From JBBQNY01 sp038221545 (GTDB lineage Bacteria; Pseudomonadota; Gammaproteobacteria; Xanthomonadales; Ahniellaceae): a DNA stretch of 6,159 bases. The DNA lies in contig JBBRIE010000184.1 in NCBI GenBank assembly GCA_038221545.1, positions 1 to 6,159 of the forward strand, in the 5' to 3' direction. Below are positions 1-6,011 of this stretch, one piece after another. The notes under the pieces are model-generated. The model was given only the letters and a program-made list of their open reading frames with translations. It did not search any database and was not told where the DNA came from. A program made the translations under genes and the position numbers. The first letter of the stretch is position 1. Each line of letters opens with the position of its first letter.

Positions 1-539
1 GAAACCACGCAGGCGCCCGGCGCGAACCCGCGGTCGGCGTCGAGACCCGAGGGAACATCTAGCCCGAACACCTCGGCGTGCAGGGCGTTGATAGCACCGA
101 TGAGGCGCGCAGCCGGCCCATGGGGCGCAGCGTCGATGCCAATGCCGAGCACCGCGTCGACGACGAGGTCCGCCTGTGGGAGGCGATGCCCATCGAACGG
201 TTCCACCAGCACTCCGGCAGCCGCACATTCCTGTTCCGCGCGCACGGCATCGGCCGTTCCGGGCGACCCCGTCCGCACCACGCGCACGTCGATGCCTGCG
301 CGCGCGGCGTGCGCGGCGAGCAGGTAACCGTCACCACCGTTGTTGCCGCGTCCGCAGCAGACGAGCCACGTCCGCGAGCGCGGGAAATTGGCGCGTGCGT
401 AGCGCCATGCTTCCGCTCCGGCACGCCGCATCAACGCGAAGGAATCGCCCTCGAGAGCCGCAATCCCGAGCGCCTCGGTCGCGCGCACCTGCGCGACGCT
501 GGCCAGTGGGACGGTAGCGAGTAAAACCGGGATCCGCAT
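1..539 (-). CDS. nnrE: NAD(P)H-hydrate epimerase domain (NnrE/YjeF_N), 5' part of gene, cut by left edge
   Basis: An open minus-strand frame runs without a stop from an ATG at 539 to the window edge, giving the first 179 residues. It matches the YjeF N-terminal domain, which interconverts the R and S forms of hydrated NADH/NADPH so that the dehydratase can repair them. Visible motifs are ALMRRAG (residues 35-41), the glycine loop CGRGNNGGDG (62-71), which holds the conserved Asn-Asn and the Asp, DAVLGIGI (128-135), and DVPSGLDAD (161-169). The ATG at 539 puts MRIPVLLAT directly before the family's usual N-terminal helix. No Shine-Dalgarno sequence precedes it, and the gene is divergent from queG with only 23 bases between start codons, the same neighbours as in E. 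coli. The full protein is often fused to a C-terminal ADP-dependent dehydratase domain (NnrD); that part, if present, lies outside the window. Confidence 0.93.
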   Translation of the reverse strand, partial: MRIPVLLATVPLASVAQVRATEALGIAALEGDSFALMRRAGAEAWRYARANFPRSRTWLVCCGRGNNGGDGYLLAAHAARAGIDVRVVRTGSPGTADAVRAEQECAAAGVLVEPFDGHRLPQADLVVDAVLGIGIDAAPHGPAARLIGAINALHAEVFGLDVPSGLDADRGFAPGACVV

Positions 540-562
540 CCACGCGATTCTATACTTGCGCG
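540..562. promoter_or_regulatory. Divergent nnrE/queG promoter with overlapping -10 elements
   Basis: Only 23 bases separate the two start codons. On the plus strand TATACT (551-556) matches the sigma70 -10 consensus at five of six positions and ends 6 bases before the queG ATG. On the minus strand TAGAAT (552-547) also matches at five of six and ends 7 bases before the nnrE ATG. The two hexamers share bases 551-552. A start site about 7 bases after each -10 would fall on or next to each ATG, so both mRNAs would be leaderless or nearly so. I see no convincing -35 for either direction. Seen directly: the motifs and spacing. Inferred: that they work as promoters. Confidence 0.6.
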
Positions 563-1636
563 ATGCACGTGCCTGACACGAACGCGGCGCCAGCGCTCGA
601 CCCTTTGGTGCTTCTCGCGAAGATCCGCGTCTGGGCGGGCGAGCTTGGATTCCAGCAGGTCGGGGTGAGCGGAATCGACCTCGCGGAAGACGAACAACGC
701 CTGCTCGAGTGGCTCGGGCGTGGCGAACATGGCGAAATGCACTACATGCAGCGCCATGGATCGATGCGCAGTCGCCCGCAGCAGCTGCTGCCCGGCACCC
801 TGAGGGTGCTCTCGCTGCGCATGGACTATTTTCCACGCGAGGCTGCCGACGCCTGGTCGGTGATCGACCAGCCTGATCTCGCGTACGTCTCGCGCTACGC
901 GCTTGGACGCGATTACCACAAGCTGGTGCGGGCGCGCATCGCGCGGCTGGCGCGGCTGATCGAAGGCGAGGTCGGTCCCTTCGGGCATCGCGCCTTCGTC
1001 GATTCGGCTCCCGTGCTGGAAAAGCCGCTGGCGCGCAATGCGGGCCTGGGCTGGATCGGAAAGCACACCAACCTCATCAATTCGCGCGCGGGCTCGTGGT
1101 TTTTCCTCGGCGAGCTGTACATCGACCTGCCGCTGCCGCTTGATTCACCGGCGAGCGATCACTGCGGAACCTGTCGACGCTGCATCGACGTCTGCCCGAC
1201 CGGCGCCATCGTCGCGCCGTATCGGCTCGACGCGCGTCTTTGCATCTCCTACCTGACGATCGAACTCGATGGGCCGATTCCGGTGGAGTTGCGACCGCTG
1301 CTGGGCAATCGGATTTACGGCTGCGACGACTGCCAGCTCGTGTGCCCATGGAACAAGTTCGCGCAGCCGACGCGGGAAGGCGATTTCGCCGTGCGGCACG
1401 GGCTCGATGCCCGCGGTCTCGCCGACCTGTTCGGATGGGACGAAGCCACATTCCTGTCGCGCACCGCCGGCAGCGCCATACGCCGCATCGGCCACCGGCG
1501 ATGGTTGCGCAATATCGCGGTTGCGCTGGGTAACGCGGCGCCGTCGCGCGCGGCTCGCGATGCACTCATGAGTCGCCGCGAGGACCCTTTGGAACTCGTA
1601 CGCGAACATGTCGCGTGGGCGCTCGCGCGCTTCTGA
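563..1636 (+). CDS. queG: Epoxyqueuosine reductase QueG
   Basis: This 357-residue protein is a close relative of E. coli QueG (formerly YjeS), the cytoplasmic cobalamin- and iron-sulfur-dependent enzyme that reduces epoxyqueuosine to queuosine at the wobble base of tRNA Asp, Asn, His and Tyr. The N-terminal DUF1730-type region includes LGRDYHKL (114-121) and FVDSAP (145-150) with the Asp (147) expected to be catalytic, followed by GLGWIGKH (161-168). Two 4Fe-4S motifs follow: CGTCRRCIDVCP (Cys 201, 204, 207, 211) with a further Cys at 227, and GCDDCQLVCPWN (Cys 254, 257, 261). The C-terminal part, with GSAIRRIGHRRWLRNIAVALGNA, is the HEAT-like tRNA-binding segment. It ends about 20 residues before E. 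coli QueG does, in a region that varies. The ATG at 563 aligns with the family N-terminus but has no Shine-Dalgarno sequence, consistent with a leaderless mRNA. It faces panD convergently. Confidence 0.97.
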   Translation: MHVPDTNAAPALDPLVLLAKIRVWAGELGFQQVGVSGIDLAEDEQRLLEWLGRGEHGEMHYMQRHGSMRSRPQQLLPGTLRVLSLRMDYFPREAADAWSVIDQPDLAYVSRYALGRDYHKLVRARIARLARLIEGEVGPFGHRAFVDSAPVLEKPLARNAGLGWIGKHTNLINSRAGSWFFLGELYIDLPLPLDSPASDHCGTCRRCIDVCPTGAIVAPYRLDARLCISYLTIELDGPIPVELRPLLGNRIYGCDDCQLVCPWNKFAQPTREGDFAVRHGLDARGLADLFGWDEATFLSRTAGSAIRRIGHRRWLRNIAVALGNAAPSRAARDALMSRREDPLELVREHVAWALARF

Positions 1637-1656
1637 GCGGCTCGTCAGATCGCCGC
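1637..1656. terminator. Possible weak hairpin between convergent queG and panD
   Basis: Directly after the queG stop codon, GCGGC (1637-1641) can pair with GCCGC (1652-1656) across a 10-base loop. It lies in the 30-base gap between the stop codons of queG and panD and could help stop transcription from either side. No run of T follows in either direction, so it is not a classical intrinsic terminator, and a 5-bp GC stem is easily found by chance in DNA this rich in GC. Confidence 0.25.
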
Positions 1657-1666
1657 TTGCGGTGTG

Positions 1667-2047
1667 TCACGCCACCTGCTTGGGCATGCTGCGGTTGGTG
1701 TGCGTGAGCCGGTTCTGCCGATCGACGTAAACGAGGACAGGTTCGAACGTGGCGGCTTCGACGGGCGTCATCGACGCATACACGCAGATGATGACGAGGT
1801 CGCCAGGGCTCGCCTTGTGCGCGGCAGCGCCATTGACGGAAATGATACCGCTGCCCTCCTCGCCACGGATGGCATAGGTCACGAAGCGTTCGCCGTTGCT
1901 GACGTTGTAGAGATGCACCTGCTCGTTCTCGCGGATTCCCGCGAGCTCGAGCAGGCGTGCGTCGATCGCGCACGAGCCCTCGTAATGCAGCTCGGCGTGG
2001 GTCACGGTGGCGCGATGGATCTTGGCTTTGAGCAGGGTCAACTGCAT
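1667..2047 (-). CDS. panD: Aspartate 1-decarboxylase PanD (pyruvoyl enzyme precursor)
   Basis: A 126-residue protein, the normal family length, that decarboxylates L-aspartate to beta-alanine for pantothenate synthesis. It is made as an inactive precursor that cuts itself between Gly24 and Ser25; Ser25 becomes the pyruvoyl cofactor. The sequence has EGSCAID with Gly24-Ser25 in exactly the canonical place, Lys9 in the N-terminal LLKAKIHRATVTHAEL, Thr57-Tyr58 in RFVTYAIRG, and Asn72 in SVNGAAAH, so every key residue is present. The ATG at 2047 (MQLTLLKAK) is chosen because it gives the family N-terminus; a GGA lies 7 bases upstream as a weak ribosome-binding site. The open frame continues upstream to 2221, but that extension reads through a terminator hairpin and is unlike any PanD. 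The gene follows panC on the same strand but is separated from it by a strong terminator, so it is probably a separate transcription unit. Confidence 0.97.
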   Translation of the reverse strand: MQLTLLKAKIHRATVTHAELHYEGSCAIDARLLELAGIRENEQVHLYNVSNGERFVTYAIRGEEGSGIISVNGAAAHKASPGDLVIICVYASMTPVEAATFEPVLVYVDRQNRLTHTNRSMPKQVA

Positions 2048-2096
2048 GGCGGATTCCAGACCGCGAGGGTCGTTGGCTTTGCCTGGCGAGGCGCGG

Positions 2097-2125
2097 ATTC
2101 TTGCACCGCAGCACCGTGCGGGCAA
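2097..2125 (-). promoter_or_regulatory. Candidate panD promoter
   Basis: Read on the minus strand, TTGCCC (2125-2120) and AAGAAT (2102-2097) are separated by 17 bases. Each matches its sigma70 consensus at four of six positions, and a TG one base before the -10 gives an extended -10. Transcription would start near 2090, leaving a leader of about 43 bases before the panD ATG at 2047. The -35 overlaps the end of the T run of the preceding terminator, so panD could be transcribed independently of panBC. The match is moderate and rests on motif reading only. Confidence 0.45.
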
Positions 2126-2153
2126 AAAAAACCCCCGCTGAAACCAGCGGGGG
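2124..2153 (-). terminator. Strong intrinsic terminator between panC and panD
   Basis: On the minus strand a perfect 9-bp stem, CCCCCGCTG pairing with CAGCGGGGG (bases 2153-2145 and 2140-2132), closes a four-base GTTT loop and is followed at once by eight T (2131-2124). This is a textbook Rho-independent terminator for transcripts coming from panC or starting within the spacer. It lies 76 bases before the panD start codon. The A run is on the 5' side when read on the plus strand, so it would work only for minus-strand transcription. Confidence 0.92.
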
Positions 2154-2232
2154 ACTAATCGGAGTGACGATTTACTGCAATGCGCCCTGCATTCATCTGG
2201 AAAGTCGCGAACCGCGGGCATCTCCAGACGAG
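2124..2232 (-). ncRNA. Candidate structured RNA (small RNA or panC 3' UTR) ending at the terminator
   Basis: Upstream of the terminator, the minus-strand transcript can form two more hairpins. TCTGGA (2228-2223) pairs perfectly with TCCAGA (2201-2196), with an inner CGCG/CGCG stem. AATGC (2193-2189) pairs with GCATT (2183-2179) around an AGGGC loop. Together with the terminator this gives a chain of about 105 bases, the shape of many enterobacterial small RNAs. A poor promoter-like pair, TTGCGT (2265-2260) and TAACTT (2242-2237), 17 bases apart, lies just upstream. I recognise no known RNA family. It could equally be the processed 3' end of the panBC mRNA, or chance folding in GC-rich DNA. 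Confidence 0.3.
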
Positions 2233-2346
2233 TGCAAAGTTACAACGCGTGCGGTCAGAACGCAACACCCCGCAGTGGATTTGCCACAACTGCAAAGTAA
2301 TTGTTGCGTAGGCACAACATTTCGCCCAGTTGATCCGCTCAATCGT
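2154..2346. other. panC-panD intergenic spacer, hairpin-rich, no gene recognised
   Basis: The 299 bases between the panC stop (2347) and the panD start (2047) hold no credible protein gene. This upstream part is visibly richer in A+T than its surroundings. Besides the hairpins of the candidate RNA, TGTTG (2302-2306) can pair with CAACA (2315-2319), and GCAGTGG (2272-2278) with CCA (2284-2286) plus CTGC (2290-2293), with three bases bulged. The octamer TGCAAAGT occurs twice in direct orientation, at 2233-2240 and 2291-2298. What these do is unknown; they may belong to a structured 3' end of panC mRNA or to a regulatory site. Confidence 0.5.
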
Positions 2347-3186
2347 TCAGATCAGGAGGTTGTCGATGAGGCGCGTGGTGCCAAGGCGAGCCGCGACGAG
2401 GGCTATCTCGCGTCCCGCCGCGGGCTCGGACGGGGCAGAGAGATTGGCGTTGCGGATCGTCGCGTAGTCGGCCACGAATCCCGATGCGAGCAGGGTGGCA
2501 TAGGCATGGGCTTCGACCGCCGCGGCGCCCTCGCCCGCCTTGCGCGCATCGCGCATGCGTTGCAGCACCCGCCAGATCACCGGCGCCGTCGCTCGTTGCG
2601 CGGCGTCGAGGTACTGATTGCGCGAACTGAGTGCAAGGCCGTCTTCCGACCTGACCGTCGGGAATCCCACCACGCGCACCCGCAGGGACAGGTCCTTCGC
2701 GAGGCGGCGGATTACCAGCAGTTGCTGGTAATCCTTTTCACCGAAGCAGCCAACGTCGGGCTCCACCATGTTGAACAGGCGCAGCACCACGGACGCCACG
2801 CCGGCAAAGTGACCTGGCCGCACGCTTCCGCAAAGGATGTCCGACAAGCCCGGCACCTCGATCCGGGTCGCCTGCGCAACGCCGAGCGGATAGACATCGT
2901 CGACAGCCGGGGCAAACAAGGCGTCGCAACCGGCCTCGGCCAGGCGCAACGCATCCTCCGCGGGCGTGCGCGGATAGCGCTGGAAATCCTCGTTCGGGCC
3001 GAACTGTGTCGGATTCACGAACACCGTTGCCACCACTCGCCGGCACTGCGCCCTTGCCGCGGCGACGAGCGCCAGGTGCCCCGAATGAAGGTTGCCCATG
3101 GTCGGCACCAGCGCGATGTCGTCTCCCCGAGCGCGCCACTGCGCGGCCAGCGCGCGCAGGTCGACGAGGGTGTCGGCGGTCAGCAT
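2347..3186 (-). CDS. panC: Pantothenate synthetase PanC (pantoate--beta-alanine ligase)
   Basis: A 279-residue cytoplasmic enzyme that activates pantoate with ATP to pantoyl-adenylate and joins it to beta-alanine, giving pantothenate. Family motifs are intact: PTMGNLHSGH (28-37) with the nucleotide-binding HxGH signature ending at His37, FVNPTQFGPNEDFQRYPR (56-73) for pantoate binding, GHFAGVASVV (125-134), FGEKDYQQL (148-156) and the KMSKS-like SEDGLALSSRN (180-190). The length is typical (E. coli PanC is 283). The ATG at 3186 shares one base with the panB stop in a TGATG junction, so translation is probably coupled; only a weak GAG precedes it. The substrate beta-alanine comes from panD just downstream, beyond a terminator. 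Confidence 0.97.
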   Translation of the reverse strand: MLTADTLVDLRALAAQWRARGDDIALVPTMGNLHSGHLALVAAARAQCRRVVATVFVNPTQFGPNEDFQRYPRTPAEDALRLAEAGCDALFAPAVDDVYPLGVAQATRIEVPGLSDILCGSVRPGHFAGVASVVLRLFNMVEPDVGCFGEKDYQQLLVIRRLAKDLSLRVRVVGFPTVRSEDGLALSSRNQYLDAAQRATAPVIWRVLQRMRDARKAGEGAAAVEAHAYATLLASGFVADYATIRNANLSAPSEPAAGREIALVAARLGTTRLIDNLLI

Positions 3187-3998
3187 CAGTAGCTCTGCGA
3201 TGCGTCCGGAAAGCGGCGGTCACGTACGGCGGTGGCGTAGGCTTCGAACGCACCCTGGATCGATCCGGCGCCGTGCATGAAATCCGCGACGAAACGCGGC
3301 CGATGACCCCGTGTCACGCCCAGGATGTCGTAGCACACGAGGATCTGGCCGTCGCAATCAACGCCGGCGCCAATGCCGATCGTCGGAATCCGGGACGCCG
3401 TCGTGATGTCGCGCGCGAGTTGTGCAGGCACCCCTTCGAGCACCAGCAATGTCGCGCCCGACTCGGCAACGGCGAGTGCGTCTGCCTTGAGCCGCATCGC
3501 GGCATCCGCGCTGCGCCCTTGCACCCGGAATCCACCCATCCGGTGCACGGACTGCGGCGTCAACCCGAGATGCGCGCACACGGGCACGTCGCGCGTCGCC
3601 AGGTACTCGATCGACGCGAGCGCGGGACCGGCCCCTTCCAGCTTGACCATCGCCATGGAGCCTTCGCCCATGAGGCGCGCGGCGTTGGCGTACGCGCTCT
3701 CTGGCGAGGGATAACTCGCGAACGGCATGTCGCCCACGAGCAGCGCGCGTTCGATGCCGCGCGCGACCGCAGCGCAGTGGTACACCATGTCGCCCATCGT
3801 GACACCGAGCGTGCTCGTGCGCCCCTGCACCACCATGCCAAGCGAATCGCCCACCAGCACGATGTCGATGCCGGCCGCATCGACGGCACCCGCCATCGTC
3901 GCGTCGTACGCCGTGGTTGCAACCAGCGGCACGCCCGACGCGCGAGCCGTCGCGAGCGACGGCACGGTGATCGGCGCCGCGCGCGTGGCGATGCTCAT
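3186..3998 (-). CDS. panB: 3-methyl-2-oxobutanoate hydroxymethyltransferase PanB (ketopantoate synthase)
   Basis: A 270-residue enzyme that transfers a hydroxymethyl group from 5,10-methylene-tetrahydrofolate to 2-oxoisovalerate, forming ketopantoate, the first committed step to pantothenate. Seen in order: ATTAYDAT (27-34), LVGDSLGM (48-55) with metal-binding Asp51, VGDMPF (88-93) with Asp90, MVKLEG (117-122) with Lys119 and Glu121, the signature HLGLTPQS (143-150), LLVLEGVP (184-191) with the catalytic Glu188, and GIGAG (208-212). The pattern corresponds to the known E. coli active site, and the length is close to its 264. The ATG at 3998 is 19 bases after the folK stop, with no clear Shine-Dalgarno sequence, so it may rely on coupling to folK. 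Being downstream of folK fits its need for a folate cofactor. Confidence 0.97.
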   Translation of the reverse strand: MSIATRAAPITVPSLATARASGVPLVATTAYDATMAGAVDAAGIDIVLVGDSLGMVVQGRTSTLGVTMGDMVYHCAAVARGIERALLVGDMPFASYPSPESAYANAARLMGEGSMAMVKLEGAGPALASIEYLATRDVPVCAHLGLTPQSVHRMGGFRVQGRSADAAMRLKADALAVAESGATLLVLEGVPAQLARDITTASRIPTIGIGAGVDCDGQILVCYDILGVTRGHRPRFVADFMHGAGSIQGAFEAYATAVRDRRFPDASQSY

Positions 3999-4017
3999 CG
4001 ACTGGTGCCGGCGGAAA

Positions 4018-4512
4018 TCACGCGACCGCTACTTTCGGAGCAGGTTCCAGTCCGCCCAGGCACGCGGCCGCGCGGCCTCGACCCGGGATCGAAACGTCGG
4101 GCGCAATCTCGAGCAATGGCCGCAGCGCGAATGCGCGCTCGTGCAGGTGCGGGTGCGGCACGCGACAACCCGGTTCGTCGACTACCAGGTCGCGATAGAG
4201 CAGCAGGTCCATGTCGATGGTCCGCGCCGCCCAGCGCGTGCCCTCCGCGCGCAACCGCCCGAGATCACGTTCGATGGACAGCAGCCGTTCGACGAGTTCG
4301 GTGGGCGCGAGATCCGTGGCGATCTCTACTACCGCATTGAGGTAATCCGGCTGGTCGAAGACGCCCCAGGCAGCGGTTGGATGCAGTTGCGACGAGCGGA
4401 TCACATCGATGCGCGGCTCGCGGTCGAGTCGCTCGATCCCGCGCCCGATTGCGCCTGCGCGATCGGCAAGGTTCGCGCCGAGGCCGATGAACACTCCTGC
4501 ACACGCGCTCAA
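4018..4512 (-). CDS. folK: 6-hydroxymethyl-7,8-dihydropterin pyrophosphokinase FolK (HPPK)
   Basis: A 164-residue enzyme that transfers pyrophosphate from ATP to 6-hydroxymethyl-dihydropterin, the step before dihydropteroate synthase in folate synthesis. Motifs are GLGANL (10-15), QPDYLNAV (54-61), and the family signature RWAARTIDMDLLLY (93-106), in which Asp100 and Asp102 bind the two magnesium ions, followed by VPHPHLHERAF (118-128). The start is read as TTG at 4512 because TTGA overlaps the pcnB stop, which suggests translational coupling; the nearest in-frame alternative, GTG at 4494, would start directly at VFIGLGANL and is slightly short. The protein is close to E. coli FolK (159 residues). 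It is a single-domain HPPK, not fused to FolB or FolP. Confidence 0.95.
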   Translation of the reverse strand: MSACAGVFIGLGANLADRAGAIGRGIERLDREPRIDVIRSSQLHPTAAWGVFDQPDYLNAVVEIATDLAPTELVERLLSIERDLGRLRAEGTRWAARTIDMDLLLYRDLVVDEPGCRVPHPHLHERAFALRPLLEIAPDVSIPGRGRAAACLGGLEPAPKVAVA

Positions 4513-5978
4513 GCGGGCACGTCCGAGGTGGGGGCACCTTCCCGTCGACGTCCGCGGCCTCCCCGTCGCCGTCGTTTGCGCGGGCCGGGCAAGTCCGAAG
4601 GTTCGTCGGAATGCGCATCCGCAGCGCGCCGCAATGCGACATCGACGGACGCAGGCTTGCCCTCGACGTCGCGCCAGAACGCGTACAGCGTCGCGGCCTC
4701 CGGCTCGAAGTCCGCGCGCAGCGCCAGGAAATCGTAGGCGGCCCGGAAGCGCGGATGCTCCAGCAGGCGCAGCACGCGCTTGCGCTGCAGGTGTTCGAAG
4801 CGCGACTGCAACTGCCAGATCTCGAGCATGGGCGTGCTGATCCGGCGCGGTAGCGCCGCACGACGGACCTGTTCGATCAGCACTTCATCCGCGGCGATGC
4901 CCCAGGCCACCTGTACGTCATGGCCGGCCGCAACCGCGGCGTGGAATCGGGGCACCACGGCCGGCCACAACAACGCCGCGAACAGGAACGCAGGGCTGAC
5001 CGACCGATCCTCGCGCACGCGCTGGTCCGTCTGCGCGAGCGCCGCGTCGAGCAGTCGACGCAGGTGATCCTGTCCCGGCGCGCGCAACGCGGATGCCGTC
5101 GCGGGCAGCACGGCGTCCAGCAACCCGAAACGGACGAGTGCTGCCACGCTGGCCTCGGCGTGTCCACCCAGCAGCAGCTTGAGCGACTCGTCGAACAGAC
5201 GCGCGGGAGAGGCATCCGCGAGCAGCCCGGCCAGCCGCGGAATCTGCGCCGCGGTCGCTGCCTCGATCTCGAACCCGAGCTTGGTCGCGAGCCGGATTGC
5301 GCGCAGCATGCGCACGGGATCCTCGCGGTAACGAGCCTCCGGGTCACCGATCAGTCGCAGCTGCTTCTTCTCGATGTCGGCAAAGCCACCGACGAAATCG
5401 CGCAGCGAGAAATCCTCGATCGCGTAGTACAGCGCGTTGACCGTGAAGTCACGCCGTTCCGCATCCTCCTCGATCGTTCCGTACACGTTGTCGCGAACAA
5501 TGCGGCCGTCGACCATCGAACGGTCGCCCACCACGTCGTCGCCTCCGCCCGCCCGGAACGTCGCCACCTCGATGATCTCCGGCCCGAAAATCACGTGCGC
5601 AAGCCTGAAGCGGCGACCGATCAGTCGGCAGTTCCGGAACAGCTGGCGCACCTGCTCCGGACGCGCGTCGGTGGCGACATCGAAGTCTTTCGGCTGGATG
5701 CCGACCAGAAGGTCGCGGACCGCGCCGCCGACCAGGTATCCCGCAAAACCCGCGTCGCGCAGCTTGTAAAGGACCCGCAACGCGTTCGGACTGATCGCCT
5801 TGCGGGAAATCGGATGCTGCGGGCGCGCCACCACCACTTCCGACGAAGGGCGTGGCGGCACCGGCCGCGCAACGGCAACCGGTCTTGCGGAAACGGAGGT
5901 TGGCGGTGAGGCCAACGGTTCGCCGGCTCGCAACCTGCGCAATATCGGTAGTCGGCTACCGAGCCAATCCCACGGCAT
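4509..5978 (-). CDS. pcnB: Poly(A) polymerase I PcnB
   Basis: A 489-residue class II nucleotidyltransferase that adds A tails to RNA 3' ends, marking them for decay. The head domain shows ISRKAISPNALRVLYKL (57-73), YLVGGAVRDLLVG (81-93) with the paired glycines, KDFDVAT (97-103) with catalytic Asp98 and Asp100, and RNCRLIGRRFRLAHVIFGPEIIEVATFR (115-142). This NCRLIGRRFRLAHV block is what separates PcnB from CCA-adding enzymes. RRDFTVNALYY (175-185) and EDPVRMLRAIRLATKLGF (219-236) follow. Before the core is a proline/valine/alanine-rich linker (about 20-50), and the protein ends in a strongly basic tail, PRKRRRRGGRGRRRE (466-480), probably RNA-binding. The ATG at 5978 is preferred because GGGAG lies 10 bases upstream; an in-frame TTG at 5999 would add seven residues. 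It heads the folK-panB-panC operon. Confidence 0.95.
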   Translation of the reverse strand: MPWDWLGSRLPILRRLRAGEPLASPPTSVSARPVAVARPVPPRPSSEVVVARPQHPISRKAISPNALRVLYKLRDAGFAGYLVGGAVRDLLVGIQPKDFDVATDARPEQVRQLFRNCRLIGRRFRLAHVIFGPEIIEVATFRAGGGDDVVGDRSMVDGRIVRDNVYGTIEEDAERRDFTVNALYYAIEDFSLRDFVGGFADIEKKQLRLIGDPEARYREDPVRMLRAIRLATKLGFEIEAATAAQIPRLAGLLADASPARLFDESLKLLLGGHAEASVAALVRFGLLDAVLPATASALRAPGQDHLRRLLDAALAQTDQRVREDRSVSPAFLFAALLWPAVVPRFHAAVAAGHDVQVAWGIAADEVLIEQVRRAALPRRISTPMLEIWQLQSRFEHLQRKRVLRLLEHPRFRAAYDFLALRADFEPEAATLYAFWRDVEGKPASVDVALRRAADAHSDEPSDLPGPRKRRRRGGRGRRREGAPTSDVPA

Positions 5979-5983
5979 TCGTG

Positions 5984-6011
5984 TTGTGCTCCCGGACAAT
6001 GGACCTATACT
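5984..6011 (+). promoter_or_regulatory. Candidate tRNA-Glu promoter
   Basis: TATACT (6006-6011) is a five-of-six -10 match; TTGTGC (5984-5989), 16 bases upstream, is a partial -35. The bases after the -10 (ACGCGCC) are GC-rich, the kind of discriminator seen at stable-RNA promoters under stringent control in gammaproteobacteria. Transcription would start near 6018, leaving a leader of about 75 bases before the tRNA. The -35 half lies inside the pcnB 5' region. Confidence 0.5.
5989..5993 (-). promoter_or_regulatory. Shine-Dalgarno sequence deciding the pcnB start
   Basis: Read on the minus strand, GGGAG (5993-5989) sits 10 bases before the ATG at 5978. It is the clearest ribosome-binding site in the window and favours ATG 5978 over the upstream TTG at 5999, which has only an AGG four bases before it. 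Confidence 0.55.

Noticed and set aside
59..543. Other open frames across the nnrE region on both strands (for example 78-524 plus, 59-424 minus and a GTG-started frame at 543 minus)
   Set aside because: The frame starting at 539 encodes clear NnrE motifs throughout; the others overlap it with no recognisable domain.
540..562. A preQ1 or other riboswitch controlling queG
   Set aside because: There is no room: only 23 bases separate the divergent start codons, and the likely mRNA has no leader. QueG-linked riboswitches normally control the preQ1 synthesis or transport genes.
1664..2158. Plus-strand open frame of 164 codons opposite panD
   Set aside because: It is a shadow of panD, which carries all its active-site residues on the minus strand, and it runs through the terminator.
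2048..2221. N-terminal extension of PanD from an upstream ATG at 2221 (58 extra residues)
   Set aside because: It would translate the terminator hairpin and its T run, and would move the self-cleavage Gly-Ser away from position 24-25. The ATG at 2047 gives a perfect family-length protein.
2101..4737. Long plus-strand open frames (2101-3192, 3006-4340, 3727-4737) opposite panC, panB, folK and pcnB
   Set aside because: They are antisense to genes with complete catalytic motifs, have arginine- and alanine-heavy composition typical of shadow frames in GC-rich DNA, and match no family.
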